The translations under genes and the position numbers were made by a program. A DNA stretch of 64,000 nt from Haloplasma contractile SSD-17B (GTDB lineage: Bacteria > Bacillota_I > Bacilli_A > Haloplasmatales > Haloplasmataceae), in the NCBI RefSeq assembly GCF_000215935.2, contig NZ_AFNU02000003.1:1-64000 (forward strand), written 5' to 3'. The notes beneath the pieces are model-generated. The model had not been told where the DNA came from, ran no database searches, and was given only the letters and a program-made list of their open reading frames with translations. This document shows, one piece after another, positions 36,906 through 44,555 of this stretch (position 1 is its first letter; the number at the start of each line of letters is the position of its first letter).

Positions 36906-36934
36906 AGTTTACCACCATTAGTAATATATGTCAA
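36906..36934 (-). promoter_or_regulatory. Promoter of the lysine-fermentation array
   Basis: On the minus strand TTGACA (36934-36929) and TAAACT (36911-36906) are 17 bp apart. The start would be near 36899, just ahead of the riboswitch aptamer. The -35 is perfect; the -10 matches at four of six positions. Confidence 0.6.
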
Positions 36935-36991
36935 TTGTATAATTAAGTATTCCAGTATTAATGTCGATTTTTTTTAATGAATCTGTTATGC

Positions 36992-37032
36992 ACTTTAGAA
37001 CTGTAAATTCAATTAATTTACAGTGCTAAAGT
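36992..37032. repeat. 18-bp inverted repeat at the end of the ParB-like gene
   Basis: ACTTTAGAACTGTAAATT and AATTTACAGTGCTAAAGT form a near-perfect 18-bp stem with one mismatch around a five-base loop. It spans the stop of the ParB-like gene. No T-run follows on either strand, so it is not a standard terminator; RNA-end protection or a protein-binding palindrome are alternatives. Confidence 0.65.
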
Positions 37033-37476
37033 ATTTGTTACTTTATTAATTAAACGTTGTAATCGTTCCTCGTCTTCATCCCAGATAATGACCCAACACT
37101 GCTTAATTCCTTCTCGTTTTAGTGCCTCATGTCGATGATTTCCATCACGTATGCTAAGTCCCTCATCAGTGTTGTGACAAATTAACGGTGGCATATCCCA
37201 ACCATTTCTGATCAATCTGCGAAACTTGTTGATATGAACTTCCCACGATTCTAATGAATTATAATATTCCATTTCGGGTTCAGGACCACAACATCGATAT
37301 AATTGATCTAAACAAAGTAATACAGGACCAATAAAATATCGTTTTTCTAATTTAAGTCCCTCTGATAACCCTGAATTGTTTCCTGCTGAATTTAAAAATA
37401 AATGAATCCATTCTTCAAGTCGTCCTTCATTACTAAAGGATTCTGCTTCCTCTACTGTAAACGTTAGCTTTCTCAT
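37018..37476 (-). CDS. ParB/sulfiredoxin-like domain protein
   Basis: The protein is 152 residues. The C-terminal half carries PPLICHNTDEGLSIRDGNHRHEALKREGI in the ParB N-terminal/Srx fold order: a strand, then a DGNHR box in place of the usual DG-x-HR, then a helix and the strand CWVIIWDED. There is no helix-turn-helix or dimer domain, so it is not a chromosome-partition ParB. Stand-alone members of this fold bind or hydrolyse nucleotides or act on DNA. It is monocistronic and ends in an 18-bp inverted repeat. Function unknown. Confidence 0.6.
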   Translation of the reverse strand: MRKLTFTVEEAESFSNEGRLEEWIHLFLNSAGNNSGLSEGLKLEKRYFIGPVLLCLDQLYRCCGPEPEMEYYNSLESWEVHINKFRRLIRNGWDMPPLICHNTDEGLSIRDGNHRHEALKREGIKQCWVIIWDEDEERLQRLINKVTNTLAL

Positions 37477-37647
37477 ATTAAATCCTTCACCTCCCTATTA
37501 AATCTAACCATAAAATTTATTTCATTTATATTAACGTTTAAAGCTGCTTTTATTAACTCTTGGCCTATCATTATTTAAAGTTATTCCTTTATATTATGAA
37601 AACGTCTTGATATAATAAAAGTAAAACGGGGAAAGGTGGCGGTAAGG

Positions 37648-38937
37648 ATGCGGCAAGAAATCTCGGATAATTATACGAATATATTAAAAGAAGAGTTAGT
37701 GTTAGCACTTGGATGTACAGAGCCCATATCTATTGCGTATTGTGCTGCAACAGCAAGAAAAATATTAGGTGAAATGCCTGATCATATAGAAATTTCGGTC
37801 AGTGGTAACATGCTTAAGAATGCAATGGGAGTAATCATTCCGAATACAGCCAATTTACGAGGGGCAAGTGCTGCAGCGATTCTTGGTATCGTCGGTGGTA
37901 AAGCACATCGAAAGTTAGAGGTCCTTGAGGAAATTACGGATGAACATATTAGTAAAACGAACGAATTAATGAGCAAAGATTTTGCGACGCTAAAGACAAT
38001 CGATACCCCGGTTAAATTATATGTTAAAGTAACTGCTAGAAAAGATGAACATTATTCAACCGTTGAAATTAAACATACACATACTAATATTGTTCGAATA
38101 GAAAAGGATGAAAAACTTGACTTTTTTACAAAATGCGATGATGACGATTTTAACACACCTCTCACTACTCGTGAACTTTTAACCGTGAGTGATATTTACG
38201 ATTATGCAATGACTGTTGATTTAGACACTTGTTTAAAACCGTATTTAAAAATGCAAATTGATATGAATTATGCAATTTCGATTAAAGGATTAAAATATGA
38301 TTATGGTTTAAATGTTGGATCTACGCTACTAAAACATATGGAGGGAAATGATATCGTTCGGAAGGCAAAAGCTTATACCGCTGCCGGAAGTGATGCAAGA
38401 ATGAGTGGTTCTACTATGCCAGTTGTTACAAATGTAGGATCAGGTAATCAAGGCATTACTAATTCAGTTCCTCTAATTGTGTACGCAGAACACAAAAAAA
38501 TGAGTGAAGATCAGCTAATGCGCGCTTTGATTCTATCTGATTTAATCGCTGTTCATATAAAGACCAATCTTGGACGTCTCTCAGCCTTTTGTGGAGTTGT
38601 AATTGCAGGCACAGGTGCTGCCGCAGGAATCAGCTTTTTAGATGGTGGCTCTAAAAGTCAAATCGAGGATACAATTAAGAATATCCTTGCAAACATCTCT
38701 GGCGTATTCTGTGATGGTGCAAAACCCTCATGCGCATCTAAAATTGCATCAAGTGTCGATGCCGCCTTCCAAGCATCAATGTTAGCGATGGACGGCTATT
38801 CAGTAGAACCAAACTCAGGAATTATTTGTGGTAATATTGAACAAACAATACGGAACATTGGTGAGATCGGAAAGCACGCTATGAATGAGACGGATCAAAA
38901 GATTATTGAAATTATGTCTAAAATAAGTGCTACATAA
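37648..38937 (+). CDS. cyuA: L-cysteine desulfidase / UPF0597 family protein
   Basis: The protein is 429 residues from ATG 37648 behind AAAGGTGG. Family signatures are LALGCTEPISIAYCAATA, SGNMLKNAMGVIIPNT, GSDARMSGSTMPVVTNVGSGNQGIT and GVFCDGAKPSCASKI. Conserved Cys in GCTEP, CDGAKPSC and later IICGN would bind a [4Fe-4S] cluster. Members (YhaM/CyuA) degrade L-cysteine to pyruvate, sulfide and ammonia; the family also resembles the L-serine dehydratase alpha subunit. No transporter or regulator is adjacent. Family secure, substrate less so. Confidence 0.85.
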   Translation: MRQEISDNYTNILKEELVLALGCTEPISIAYCAATARKILGEMPDHIEISVSGNMLKNAMGVIIPNTANLRGASAAAILGIVGGKAHRKLEVLEEITDEHISKTNELMSKDFATLKTIDTPVKLYVKVTARKDEHYSTVEIKHTHTNIVRIEKDEKLDFFTKCDDDDFNTPLTTRELLTVSDIYDYAMTVDLDTCLKPYLKMQIDMNYAISIKGLKYDYGLNVGSTLLKHMEGNDIVRKAKAYTAAGSDARMSGSTMPVVTNVGSGNQGITNSVPLIVYAEHKKMSEDQLMRALILSDLIAVHIKTNLGRLSAFCGVVIAGTGAAAGISFLDGGSKSQIEDTIKNILANISGVFCDGAKPSCASKIASSVDAAFQASMLAMDGYSVEPNSGIICGNIEQTIRNIGEIGKHAMNETDQKIIEIMSKISAT

Positions 38938-38964
38938 TAAAATGAATCGTGATATGTTATGCTA

Positions 38965-38999
38965 GGAATGAAGAGCCTTTAAGGGATTCATTCCTTTTT
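38965..38999 (+). terminator. Terminator after the cysteine desulfidase gene
   Basis: GGAATGAA and TTCATTCC form an 8-bp stem around GAGCCTTTAAGGGA, followed by TTTTT. Confidence 0.8.
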
Positions 39000-39101
39000 C
39001 TATATCCATAAGTAATCTAGTGACTAAATTTGTTTGATTGTCTATATAACAAAATAAAAGCTTATCATCTAAATCCGTTGCGTTGCTTCTCAATGTTTCT
39101 A

Positions 39102-39650
39102 TTATAAATTTTGTAACCTAACATATCCATTTATGTGGTGATCTCGTTTCCGTCTAAGTAGCTGGGCCCTATTGTCCTCATTCCCTTCTGCTGTAATCAA
39201 ATAATCATCATCCACTTTAATTACCACTCCAATATGATCTAAGTCCCTCCCTGAAAATACATGGTTATACAGTACTAAATCACCTGCTTCCGGATGAAAG
39301 TGTTCATCTTTTGCGCTGTAAAAGAAGTTGCATTCTTCTGAATTGGCATAATGATACCAGATTGGAACTGATGCTAACGAACCCCCGATAGCAATTGGTT
39401 TTATGATAGGTAACTTGAAACCTGCCTCTCTAGCACACCAACAGACAAATGCACCACACCAATCAAACCCAATCTCAACATTATGCCAATCCTGTTCCTT
39501 ATTCTCAAGTTCTATAAATGCTTTTCTGAAATCGGCTAAATACTTTTCAATCTGATTGCCTCCCTTAAACTCATTCCCTTCATATCCCTGTAAGGTCTCA
39601 TAGTGTGCAATTTCTGCCATTCTCTGTCTCTTCATCTGATCAGTTTTCAT
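39102..39650 (-). CDS. CHAP-domain protein without a signal peptide
   Basis: The protein is 182 residues. An NlpC/P60-CHAP fold is indicated by FDWCGAFVCWCAREAGFKLP, which holds the catalytic Cys region, PEAGDLVLYNH, and DHIGVVIKVDDDYLITAEGN, which holds the His. Such domains are usually peptidoglycan amidases or endopeptidases. No signal peptide or membrane span is present at the N-terminus (MKTDQMKRQRMAEIAHYETL), so it is either intracellular or exported by another route such as lysis. Upstream ABC-F and downstream genes give no obvious partner. Confidence 0.75.
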   Translation of the reverse strand: MKTDQMKRQRMAEIAHYETLQGYEGNEFKGGNQIEKYLADFRKAFIELENKEQDWHNVEIGFDWCGAFVCWCAREAGFKLPIIKPIAIGGSLASVPIWYHYANSEECNFFYSAKDEHFHPEAGDLVLYNHVFSGRDLDHIGVVIKVDDDYLITAEGNEDNRAQLLRRKRDHHINGYVRLQNL

Positions 39651-39718
39651 TCTTCAATCCTCCAATTTGATTGTACACCTTTATCGGTATAACTTATTAC
39701 CCAGGATATGTGCTTTAC

Positions 39719-41416
39719 TTAGTTTTTCAATAAATTTCGTTTTCTAATAAGTTTTTGAAACTCCTGATCAAGCTCATGATACCTTACATCACTAGAGCTA
39801 TAGTTACTTAGTTCACCTAGCAAATAGGAAATACGATTATTTATGACCATGAGTTCTGATTCACGCTCGTTCGATTCAGTTTTATTTTCTAATCGATCAT
39901 TGTACTCCTTTAACCCCATTTCGATACGTTTAATCTTACCATCCTTGAATACTAATAGTTTATCTGTGATTTTTTCTAATAAATAACGATCATGAGATGC
40001 AATCAATAATGTTCCCTTATACTCTGATAATGTATGCTCTAATTGCTCTCTACTATGTAAATCCAAATGATTAGTTGGCTCATCTAGTATGAGGACATCA
40101 TAATTTTGACTAATGATGAATGCTAACTTTACTCGTGTACGTTCGCCTAAACTAAACGTACAGAGTGGTTTATTCACCATCGTCCTTGTTATACCAATAT
40201 TTGATAATAAGGTTCTTATGCGTGTTTGTTCTTCTTTACTATAATCTATAATGAAATCACTCACTGATTTTTTAGCATCTAGATCTAAGACATCTTGACT
40301 AAGATAAGCAATTTTACAAGAAGATGATACTTCGAGCTTTCCGCTTGTTTGCTTTTCATTTCCTAGAATCATGTTTATTAGCGTAGACTTACCACACCCA
40401 TTGATACCAATAATCCCCATTTTTTCACTACGGGACACAGAAAAATCACTTGATTCGAATAATGAAACTTCATCAAACTGCTTGCATAAATTTGAAGCTA
40501 ATAGGACACGTCTGCCTTGTTTAGAGTCTGCTTCAAAATCAAACTCAACATCCATTTCCTCTTTGGGTTTATGAACGCCCTCTTCCCTCATTTTTTCTAA
40601 ACGCTTAATTGAAGATTTAATCTGTACATCCTTCTTCTTCGCTTTTTTACGCCAGTATTCTTTCATTCCTTCTTTTTTAGTCGAATCTCGATGTGCTACA
40701 TGTGACCAACGTTTTAATCGGTTTATTTCATGTTCAATATGACGCTCTTTCTTTTTTTGTTCTTCGTATTTATGTAGTGCTTCCTCATATTCTTTTTGCT
40801 TTTGTATTCTATAATAAGAATAGTTACCATTGTACAGTGATAACTCTCCTTCTTCTAATTCAGCAATTTCATCTGCTACTTGGTCTAGAAAATATCGATC
40901 ATGAGAAATAATTAGACATGTTCCTTGATACTGATTCAGTGAATCAATTAACCAATCAATGCCTACATAATCTAAGTGATTAGTAGGCTCATCTAGGATT
41001 AGCAAATCGGGATTCTCACTCCAGATTTTGGTCAGTAAAAGTTTTGTCTTTTCACCACCACTCAAATAATTGAATCTGTCTTGTGACCACCTCTTTACAT
41101 CTTTTAGCCCTAACATACTACTCATTTCAAAAAAATCACCATAATCCACTTCTGCAGTTGCATTTGTAAAGTACTCATAGTTATAATATACGGATTGCCT
41201 CAGATACCCAATTTGAATATCCTGATTATACCGTTTAATATGTCCTGAGTCATAGGTCTCGTTTCCTGTTAATATATTTGCTAAGGTAGTCTTTCCTGAG
41301 CCATTCATTCCAACAAGACCGATTGTTTTACCTTTCCTTAAATCCATATTTACATTTTTTAAAACCTCTTTTACTCCATAACTCTTTTTAATCTTTTTTA
41401 TACTTATTAATAGCAT
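39719..41416 (-). CDS. ABC-F type ribosomal protection protein
   Basis: The protein is 565 residues with two ATPase modules and no membrane spans. Module 1 has GMNGSGKTTLANIL, LSGGEKTKLLL and LLILDEPTNHLDY. Module 2 has GINGCGKSTLINMI, SLGERTRVKLAF and VLILDEPTNHLDL. Between them is a long charged linker (RIQKQKEYEEALHKYEEQKK ... IKSSIKRLEKM), the part that reaches into the ribosomal peptidyl-transferase centre. A coiled C-terminus follows. Antibiotic-resistance ABC-Fs (VmlR, Lsa, Vga, Msr types) displace drugs bound at the large subunit. The leader with uORFs and a terminator (41438-41771) supports the resistance subclass. ATG 41416 follows AAAGGAGG. Confidence 0.87.
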   Translation of the reverse strand: MLLISIKKIKKSYGVKEVLKNVNMDLRKGKTIGLVGMNGSGKTTLANILTGNETYDSGHIKRYNQDIQIGYLRQSVYYNYEYFTNATAEVDYGDFFEMSSMLGLKDVKRWSQDRFNYLSGGEKTKLLLTKIWSENPDLLILDEPTNHLDYVGIDWLIDSLNQYQGTCLIISHDRYFLDQVADEIAELEEGELSLYNGNYSYYRIQKQKEYEEALHKYEEQKKKERHIEHEINRLKRWSHVAHRDSTKKEGMKEYWRKKAKKKDVQIKSSIKRLEKMREEGVHKPKEEMDVEFDFEADSKQGRRVLLASNLCKQFDEVSLFESSDFSVSRSEKMGIIGINGCGKSTLINMILGNEKQTSGKLEVSSSCKIAYLSQDVLDLDAKKSVSDFIIDYSKEEQTRIRTLLSNIGITRTMVNKPLCTFSLGERTRVKLAFIISQNYDVLILDEPTNHLDLHSREQLEHTLSEYKGTLLIASHDRYLLEKITDKLLVFKDGKIKRIEMGLKEYNDRLENKTESNERESELMVINNRISYLLGELSNYSSSDVRYHELDQEFQKLIRKRNLLKN

Positions 41417-41437
41417 ATAATTCCTCCTTTATATCGG

Positions 41438-41467
41438 TCAACTGGGTATTCCATCTAAATAAATCAT
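41438..41467 (-). CDS. Nine-codon leader peptide upstream of the ABC-F gene
   Basis: The ORF encodes MIYLDGIPS and follows GAGGTGAT, an excellent ribosome site, at 7-nt spacing. Its TGA lies 21 nt before the ABC-F ATG and just ahead of that gene's AAAGGAGG site. It is placed between the attenuator terminator and the structural gene. A ribosome stalled here could alter translation of the ABC-F gene. Confidence 0.5.
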   Translation of the reverse strand: MIYLDGIPS

Positions 41468-41488
41468 GTGATCACCTCTTTTTTTACA

Positions 41489-41519
41489 ATAAAAAAACTC
41501 CTCACAATGTGAGAAGTTT
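41489..41519 (-). terminator. Attenuator terminator of the ABC-F leader
   Basis: On the minus strand AACTTCTCACA and TGTGAGGAGTT pair with one mismatch around a very tight loop, followed by TTTTTTT. It lies between the two uORFs, upstream of the ABC-F gene. Confidence 0.82.
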
Positions 41520-41645
41520 AATTTAACTAATAATATTTAAATAAAAGTAAATTCAATAGTTTGACGTTCTATAAATATCAAAATACGCACTTATAGATCA
41601 TAAACTACATAAAACTACTTAATTCAATTGTTTAAAAATACACTT

Positions 41646-41711
41646 CTAGACCCATGTGAAAATGATGGTATTATTAAATTCGTGTTGGTTTCGCTTTACT
41701 AATATAATCAT
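41646..41711 (-). CDS. 21-residue leader peptide (uORF) of the ABC-F attenuator
   Basis: ATG 41711 follows AAAGGAAGTG at 5-nt spacing, and the frame ends at TAG 41648-41646. The peptide starts MIILVKRNQHEF and ends NNTIIFTWV. It lies about 30 nt after the -10 of a consensus promoter and about 125 nt before the attenuator. Position and ribosome site support real translation. Confidence 0.6.
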   Translation of the reverse strand: MIILVKRNQHEFNNTIIFTWV

Positions 41712-41742
41712 GTTCACACTTCCTTTCTAAAAGTTCAATTCT

Positions 41743-41771
41743 ATTATAGTACTTAATACCAATACTGTCAA
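41743..41771 (-). promoter_or_regulatory. Consensus promoter of the ABC-F leader
   Basis: On the minus strand TTGACA (41771-41766) and TATAAT (41748-41743) are separated by 17 bp. Strong constitutive transcription ahead of an attenuator is typical for inducible ABC-F genes. Confidence 0.9.
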
Positions 41772-41824
41772 CATTTTCCTGTATATATATTTTGGTATAA
41801 GTAAATACTTCTCTTCATCAACTA

Positions 41825-42466
41825 CTAAATAAAACTTTTCATACCTATTAAAATTAATATAAGAGCAGTAAATAAATAACTTTTCTCTTTTAGAGATGAT
41901 GATATATAGTTTTTACCTATATATAATCCAAGCAATAGTGATACAAATAAAAACAGTGCTGAAATAGGTGCTAAAATCATAGAAAAACCGGCTACACCTG
42001 CTCCTATACCTGCCCCTAATGCATCTATATTTAGAGCGATTCCAAGTAATATTGCCTCTTTAAAATCAATATCACCAGAATGATCTAGGTCAGCTTCCCT
42101 TGGATCACAAACGACTTGAAGGATAATACCTAATAATTTTATTTTTATTTTAACCAGTACTACTGATTGACATCCACTCTCCTTAAGATTTTTTAATTTA
42201 GTTCTTTTCCATCCCTCTATTAATTGCCATAAACCAATAAGTAATAAAATTGTTCCACCTATTAACCGATCAAAATCATCAGGAATAATAGTTTTTATTA
42301 CTTGTCCTAATAAAATCGAAATCCCCATCACAAATGCTGCAGAGCAGGATATTAGAACAATATGAAATAATTTTATTTTAATACCTCTCACTCCATATGC
42401 AAGTCCGACTCCTAATCCATCTATACTTAAAGCTACAGACATTAGTATCATTGATAAAAATCCCAT
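41825..42466 (-). CDS. ytaF: YtaF/MntP-like membrane protein
   Basis: The protein is 213 residues from ATG 42466 behind AAAGGAGG; a longer frame to 42502 lacks a ribosome site. It has six hydrophobic segments in two halves. The first half has MSVALSIDGLGVGLAYGVRG and the second has the equivalent LGIALNIDALGAGIGAGVAG; the repeated Asp-containing motif is shared with the Mn2+ exporter MntP. The loop VCDPREADLDHSGDIDFKEA is typical of YtaF, a protein annotated as a sporulation membrane protein in Bacillus. Metal transport is plausible; a sporulation role cannot be inferred here. Confidence 0.8.
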   Translation of the reverse strand: MGFLSMILMSVALSIDGLGVGLAYGVRGIKIKLFHIVLISCSAAFVMGISILLGQVIKTIIPDDFDRLIGGTILLLIGLWQLIEGWKRTKLKNLKESGCQSVVLVKIKIKLLGIILQVVCDPREADLDHSGDIDFKEAILLGIALNIDALGAGIGAGVAGFSMILAPISALFLFVSLLLGLYIGKNYISSSLKEKSYLFTALILILIGMKSFI

Positions 42467-42668
42467 CTTATCCCTCCTTTGCAAAACAAATCGATTTTGC
42501 ACCTATTTTAGTTTATGCACACTAAAATTTACTGTGTAATCTTAGTCAATTGAATACACAATATGTGCACTTATACTAGGTTATTAGACTATAAGAGCTG
42601 TTTTCACTTATTAAATTATGGTAAAATTATACAGAGTTATAATGAAAAAAAATAAAGGGTGAATAACA

Positions 42669-43058
42669 ATGATTAACTATGTAACGAATCTGAATGAAAT
42701 AAACAGTGAACAGCTAAATGGATTTTTTGTTGGTTGGATGAAGCCTATAAGTAAAGATCGACATTACAGGATTTTAGAAAACAGTTCTTACTTTGTCTTA
42801 GCAATTGACTCTACTACGAAACTTGTTGTCGGTTTTATCAATGCACTAAGTGATGGACTCAATTTTGCTTTTATTCCAATGCTTGAAGTATTACCTGAAT
42901 ATCAGAAGCAAGGAATCGGCTCAACACTTATGAATAAAATGTTAGACCTATTAGACCCTATTTCTTGCATTGACTTATCATGTGATGAGAACATGCAGTC
43001 ATTCTATGAACAATTCAATATGATTAAATCACATGGAATGGTCATTCGAAAGCATTAA
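42669..43058 (+). CDS. Small GNAT-family acetyltransferase
   Basis: The protein is 129 residues with a compact GNAT core: YFVLAIDSTTKLVVGFINAL, then FIPMLEVLPEYQKQGIGSTLMNKML, where QKQGIG is the acetyl-CoA loop, and a final SFYEQFNMIKSHGMVIRK. It starts at ATG 42669 behind AAAGGGTGA. Similar small enzymes acetylate amines or aminoglycosides, but the substrate cannot be told from the sequence. It is monocistronic. Confidence 0.8.
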   Translation: MINYVTNLNEINSEQLNGFFVGWMKPISKDRHYRILENSSYFVLAIDSTTKLVVGFINALSDGLNFAFIPMLEVLPEYQKQGIGSTLMNKMLDLLDPISCIDLSCDENMQSFYEQFNMIKSHGMVIRKH

Positions 43059-43277
43059 ACTGTTAGCGTACTGTAGATTTTAATCATACAAATTTTAAAA
43101 ATAAAAGCTTCTCTTAGAACTTAGGAATCTACAGTTATACAAAAATAGAAGGCACTGACAAACTTTTAAATAACTAGTTTTTAAAATTACTTGATTAATT
43201 CAAACCTTTAATTAACACTTAATTACCTTCGTATGTATTATACAAGGTTACTACTTATGAAAGATGGAGACGATTTT

Positions 43278-44027
43278 ATGATTGAATATGGTAGAAGTAT
43301 AAGATGGTTTAATGATTACACTGCTGAAGTAGAATTTTCTAAATCAACTAACTTTGATTTTATGCAAATCTGGTATGTGAAGGGTGAAATCTTACTAGAC
43401 AAGGTTTTGTCACCTAAAGAATTACATATATTGAAATCAAATTTTCCTGTCATGATCCATGCGGTTTATGATATCGACGATTATGACACATATACAGATA
43501 AGTTAATTCGGATATTGAATTTCTTAGGTCATAACGAGGTTATTATTCATCCAGTATGTGAGTCTCAGAACGTTAATAAAGATACAATATATACGATTGC
43601 TGATAAAATCCACAAGACAAATCTATTACTTAATCAAAATAATATTAAATTATACATTGAAAATAATAGTGTTATAGATAAAATTAATTATAAGCCAGAA
43701 GATTTAAAGATTGTTTTTGATAAAAATCCTGATGTTGAATTACTTCTTGATGTTGCACATATAGATGACTACGTTCATTTAGAGAAAATAATTGATGTTA
43801 AATACCCTACCTGCTTACATATCGCAGATAAAAGATTCAATGTTCTTCATGAACACCTTCCACTTGGAAAAGGTGAACTAGATTTTAATTTAATATTTAA
43901 AAAATATTTACATGAATTTGATGGAAAAATAATATTTGAAGTAGTTGATACTGATGAATTAATATTAAATTCAAAACGAACAATAGAATTGATATTAAAC
44001 AATAATAATCAAAACCACCTCAGGTAA
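43278..44027 (+). CDS. Sugar-phosphate isomerase/epimerase-like TIM-barrel protein
   Basis: The protein is 249 residues from ATG 43278, which has GGAG 8 nt upstream; ATG 43257 is an alternative with a weaker AAGG. The AP-endonuclease-2/xylose-isomerase-like barrel is indicated by strand ends carrying metal ligands: VMIHAVYDI, EVIIHPVCES, LYIENNSVID, LLLDVAHIDDYVH, CLHIADKR followed by EHLPLGKGELDF, and IIFEVVDTDE. The His and Glu positions fit a divalent-metal site. The substrate is unknown; it is not near sugar genes. Confidence 0.7.
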   Translation: MIEYGRSIRWFNDYTAEVEFSKSTNFDFMQIWYVKGEILLDKVLSPKELHILKSNFPVMIHAVYDIDDYDTYTDKLIRILNFLGHNEVIIHPVCESQNVNKDTIYTIADKIHKTNLLLNQNNIKLYIENNSVIDKINYKPEDLKIVFDKNPDVELLLDVAHIDDYVHLEKIIDVKYPTCLHIADKRFNVLHEHLPLGKGELDFNLIFKKYLHEFDGKIIFEVVDTDELILNSKRTIELILNNNNQNHLR

Positions 44028-44207
44028 TTTTTGCTTAGAAATATATTAGGAGGCGATGCACACTCCAAATTTTAAATAAGAAGTGGAAATAAGAACATGT
44101 TTTTTTAATTAGGTCAATTGACTGATGTTTCAAATAAATATTAAGGGAATAGAACCGATCGCAAACTCCCTCATAGACTATAATGTAAGTAAAGAAGGAG
44201 GGATATT

Positions 44208-44468
44208 ATGTATCAGTTTGGTGGGCAGCAACCTATGGGGATGATGCCTAATATACAGACAGTTTCTGTTGTTGAACCCTATGTGTATCAAGCATTACAA
44301 TCGTTAATGCGACAACGTCTTATTGTTGATACAGTCCGTGGTTCAATTGAGGGATTTTTAGTCGATGTTAAGCCAGATCATATTGTGGTTCAAGATCGGA
44401 AAAACGACCAACCACAATTTATACGAACAGCTCAAATAGTCTTTATTATGCCAATTAACAACGGATAA
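44208..44468 (+). CDS. YuzF-like DUF2642 protein
   Basis: The protein is 86 residues. A Gly/Met/Gln-rich start (MYQFGGQQPMGMMPNIQ) precedes the domain VVEPYVYQALQSLMRQRLIV, DTVRGSIEGFLVDVKPDHIV and FIRTAQIVFIMP. The RGSIEGxLxDVKPDHIVV core is characteristic of Bacillus YuzF and related Sm-like small proteins of unknown function, some linked to spores. It starts behind AAGGAGGG and ends at a shared terminator. Confidence 0.75.
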   Translation: MYQFGGQQPMGMMPNIQTVSVVEPYVYQALQSLMRQRLIVDTVRGSIEGFLVDVKPDHIVVQDRKNDQPQFIRTAQIVFIMPINNG

Positions 44469-44493
44469 TTTTAAAAAAAGACAGTTACAAACA

Positions 44494-44532
44494 AAAGAGT
44501 AACCCAGAACATTTAAGGGTTACTCTTTTATA
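44494..44532. terminator. Bidirectional terminator between the YuzF-like and YwaF-like genes
   Basis: AAAGAGTAACCC and GGGTTACTCTTT form a perfect 12-bp stem around AGAACATTTAA. It is flanked by T-rich and A-rich runs and lies between convergent genes. Confidence 0.85.
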
Positions 44533-44555
44533 TTGTTTATTAATTTATTTATTAT

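Larger units (their letters stand above)
41468..41824 (-). promoter_or_regulatory. ABC-F attenuation leader region
   Basis: This gene-free stretch holds a promoter, a 21-codon uORF, an AT-rich spacer of about 125 nt and a strong terminator, in that order on the minus strand, followed by a second uORF. This is the layout of ribosome-mediated attenuators known for vmlR and msr genes, where drug-stalled ribosomes relieve termination. A short complement (AGAAGT at the uORF stop, with ACTTCT in the terminator 5' arm) could form part of an antiterminator. Confidence 0.65.

Noticed and set aside
37018-37476. Chromosome-partition protein ParB
   Set aside because: It lacks the DNA-binding and dimerisation domains and has no parA or parS nearby.
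42467-42668. Manganese (yybP-ykoY) riboswitch ahead of the MntP-like gene
   Set aside because: The conserved loops of that class were not found; the leader is AT-rich and short.
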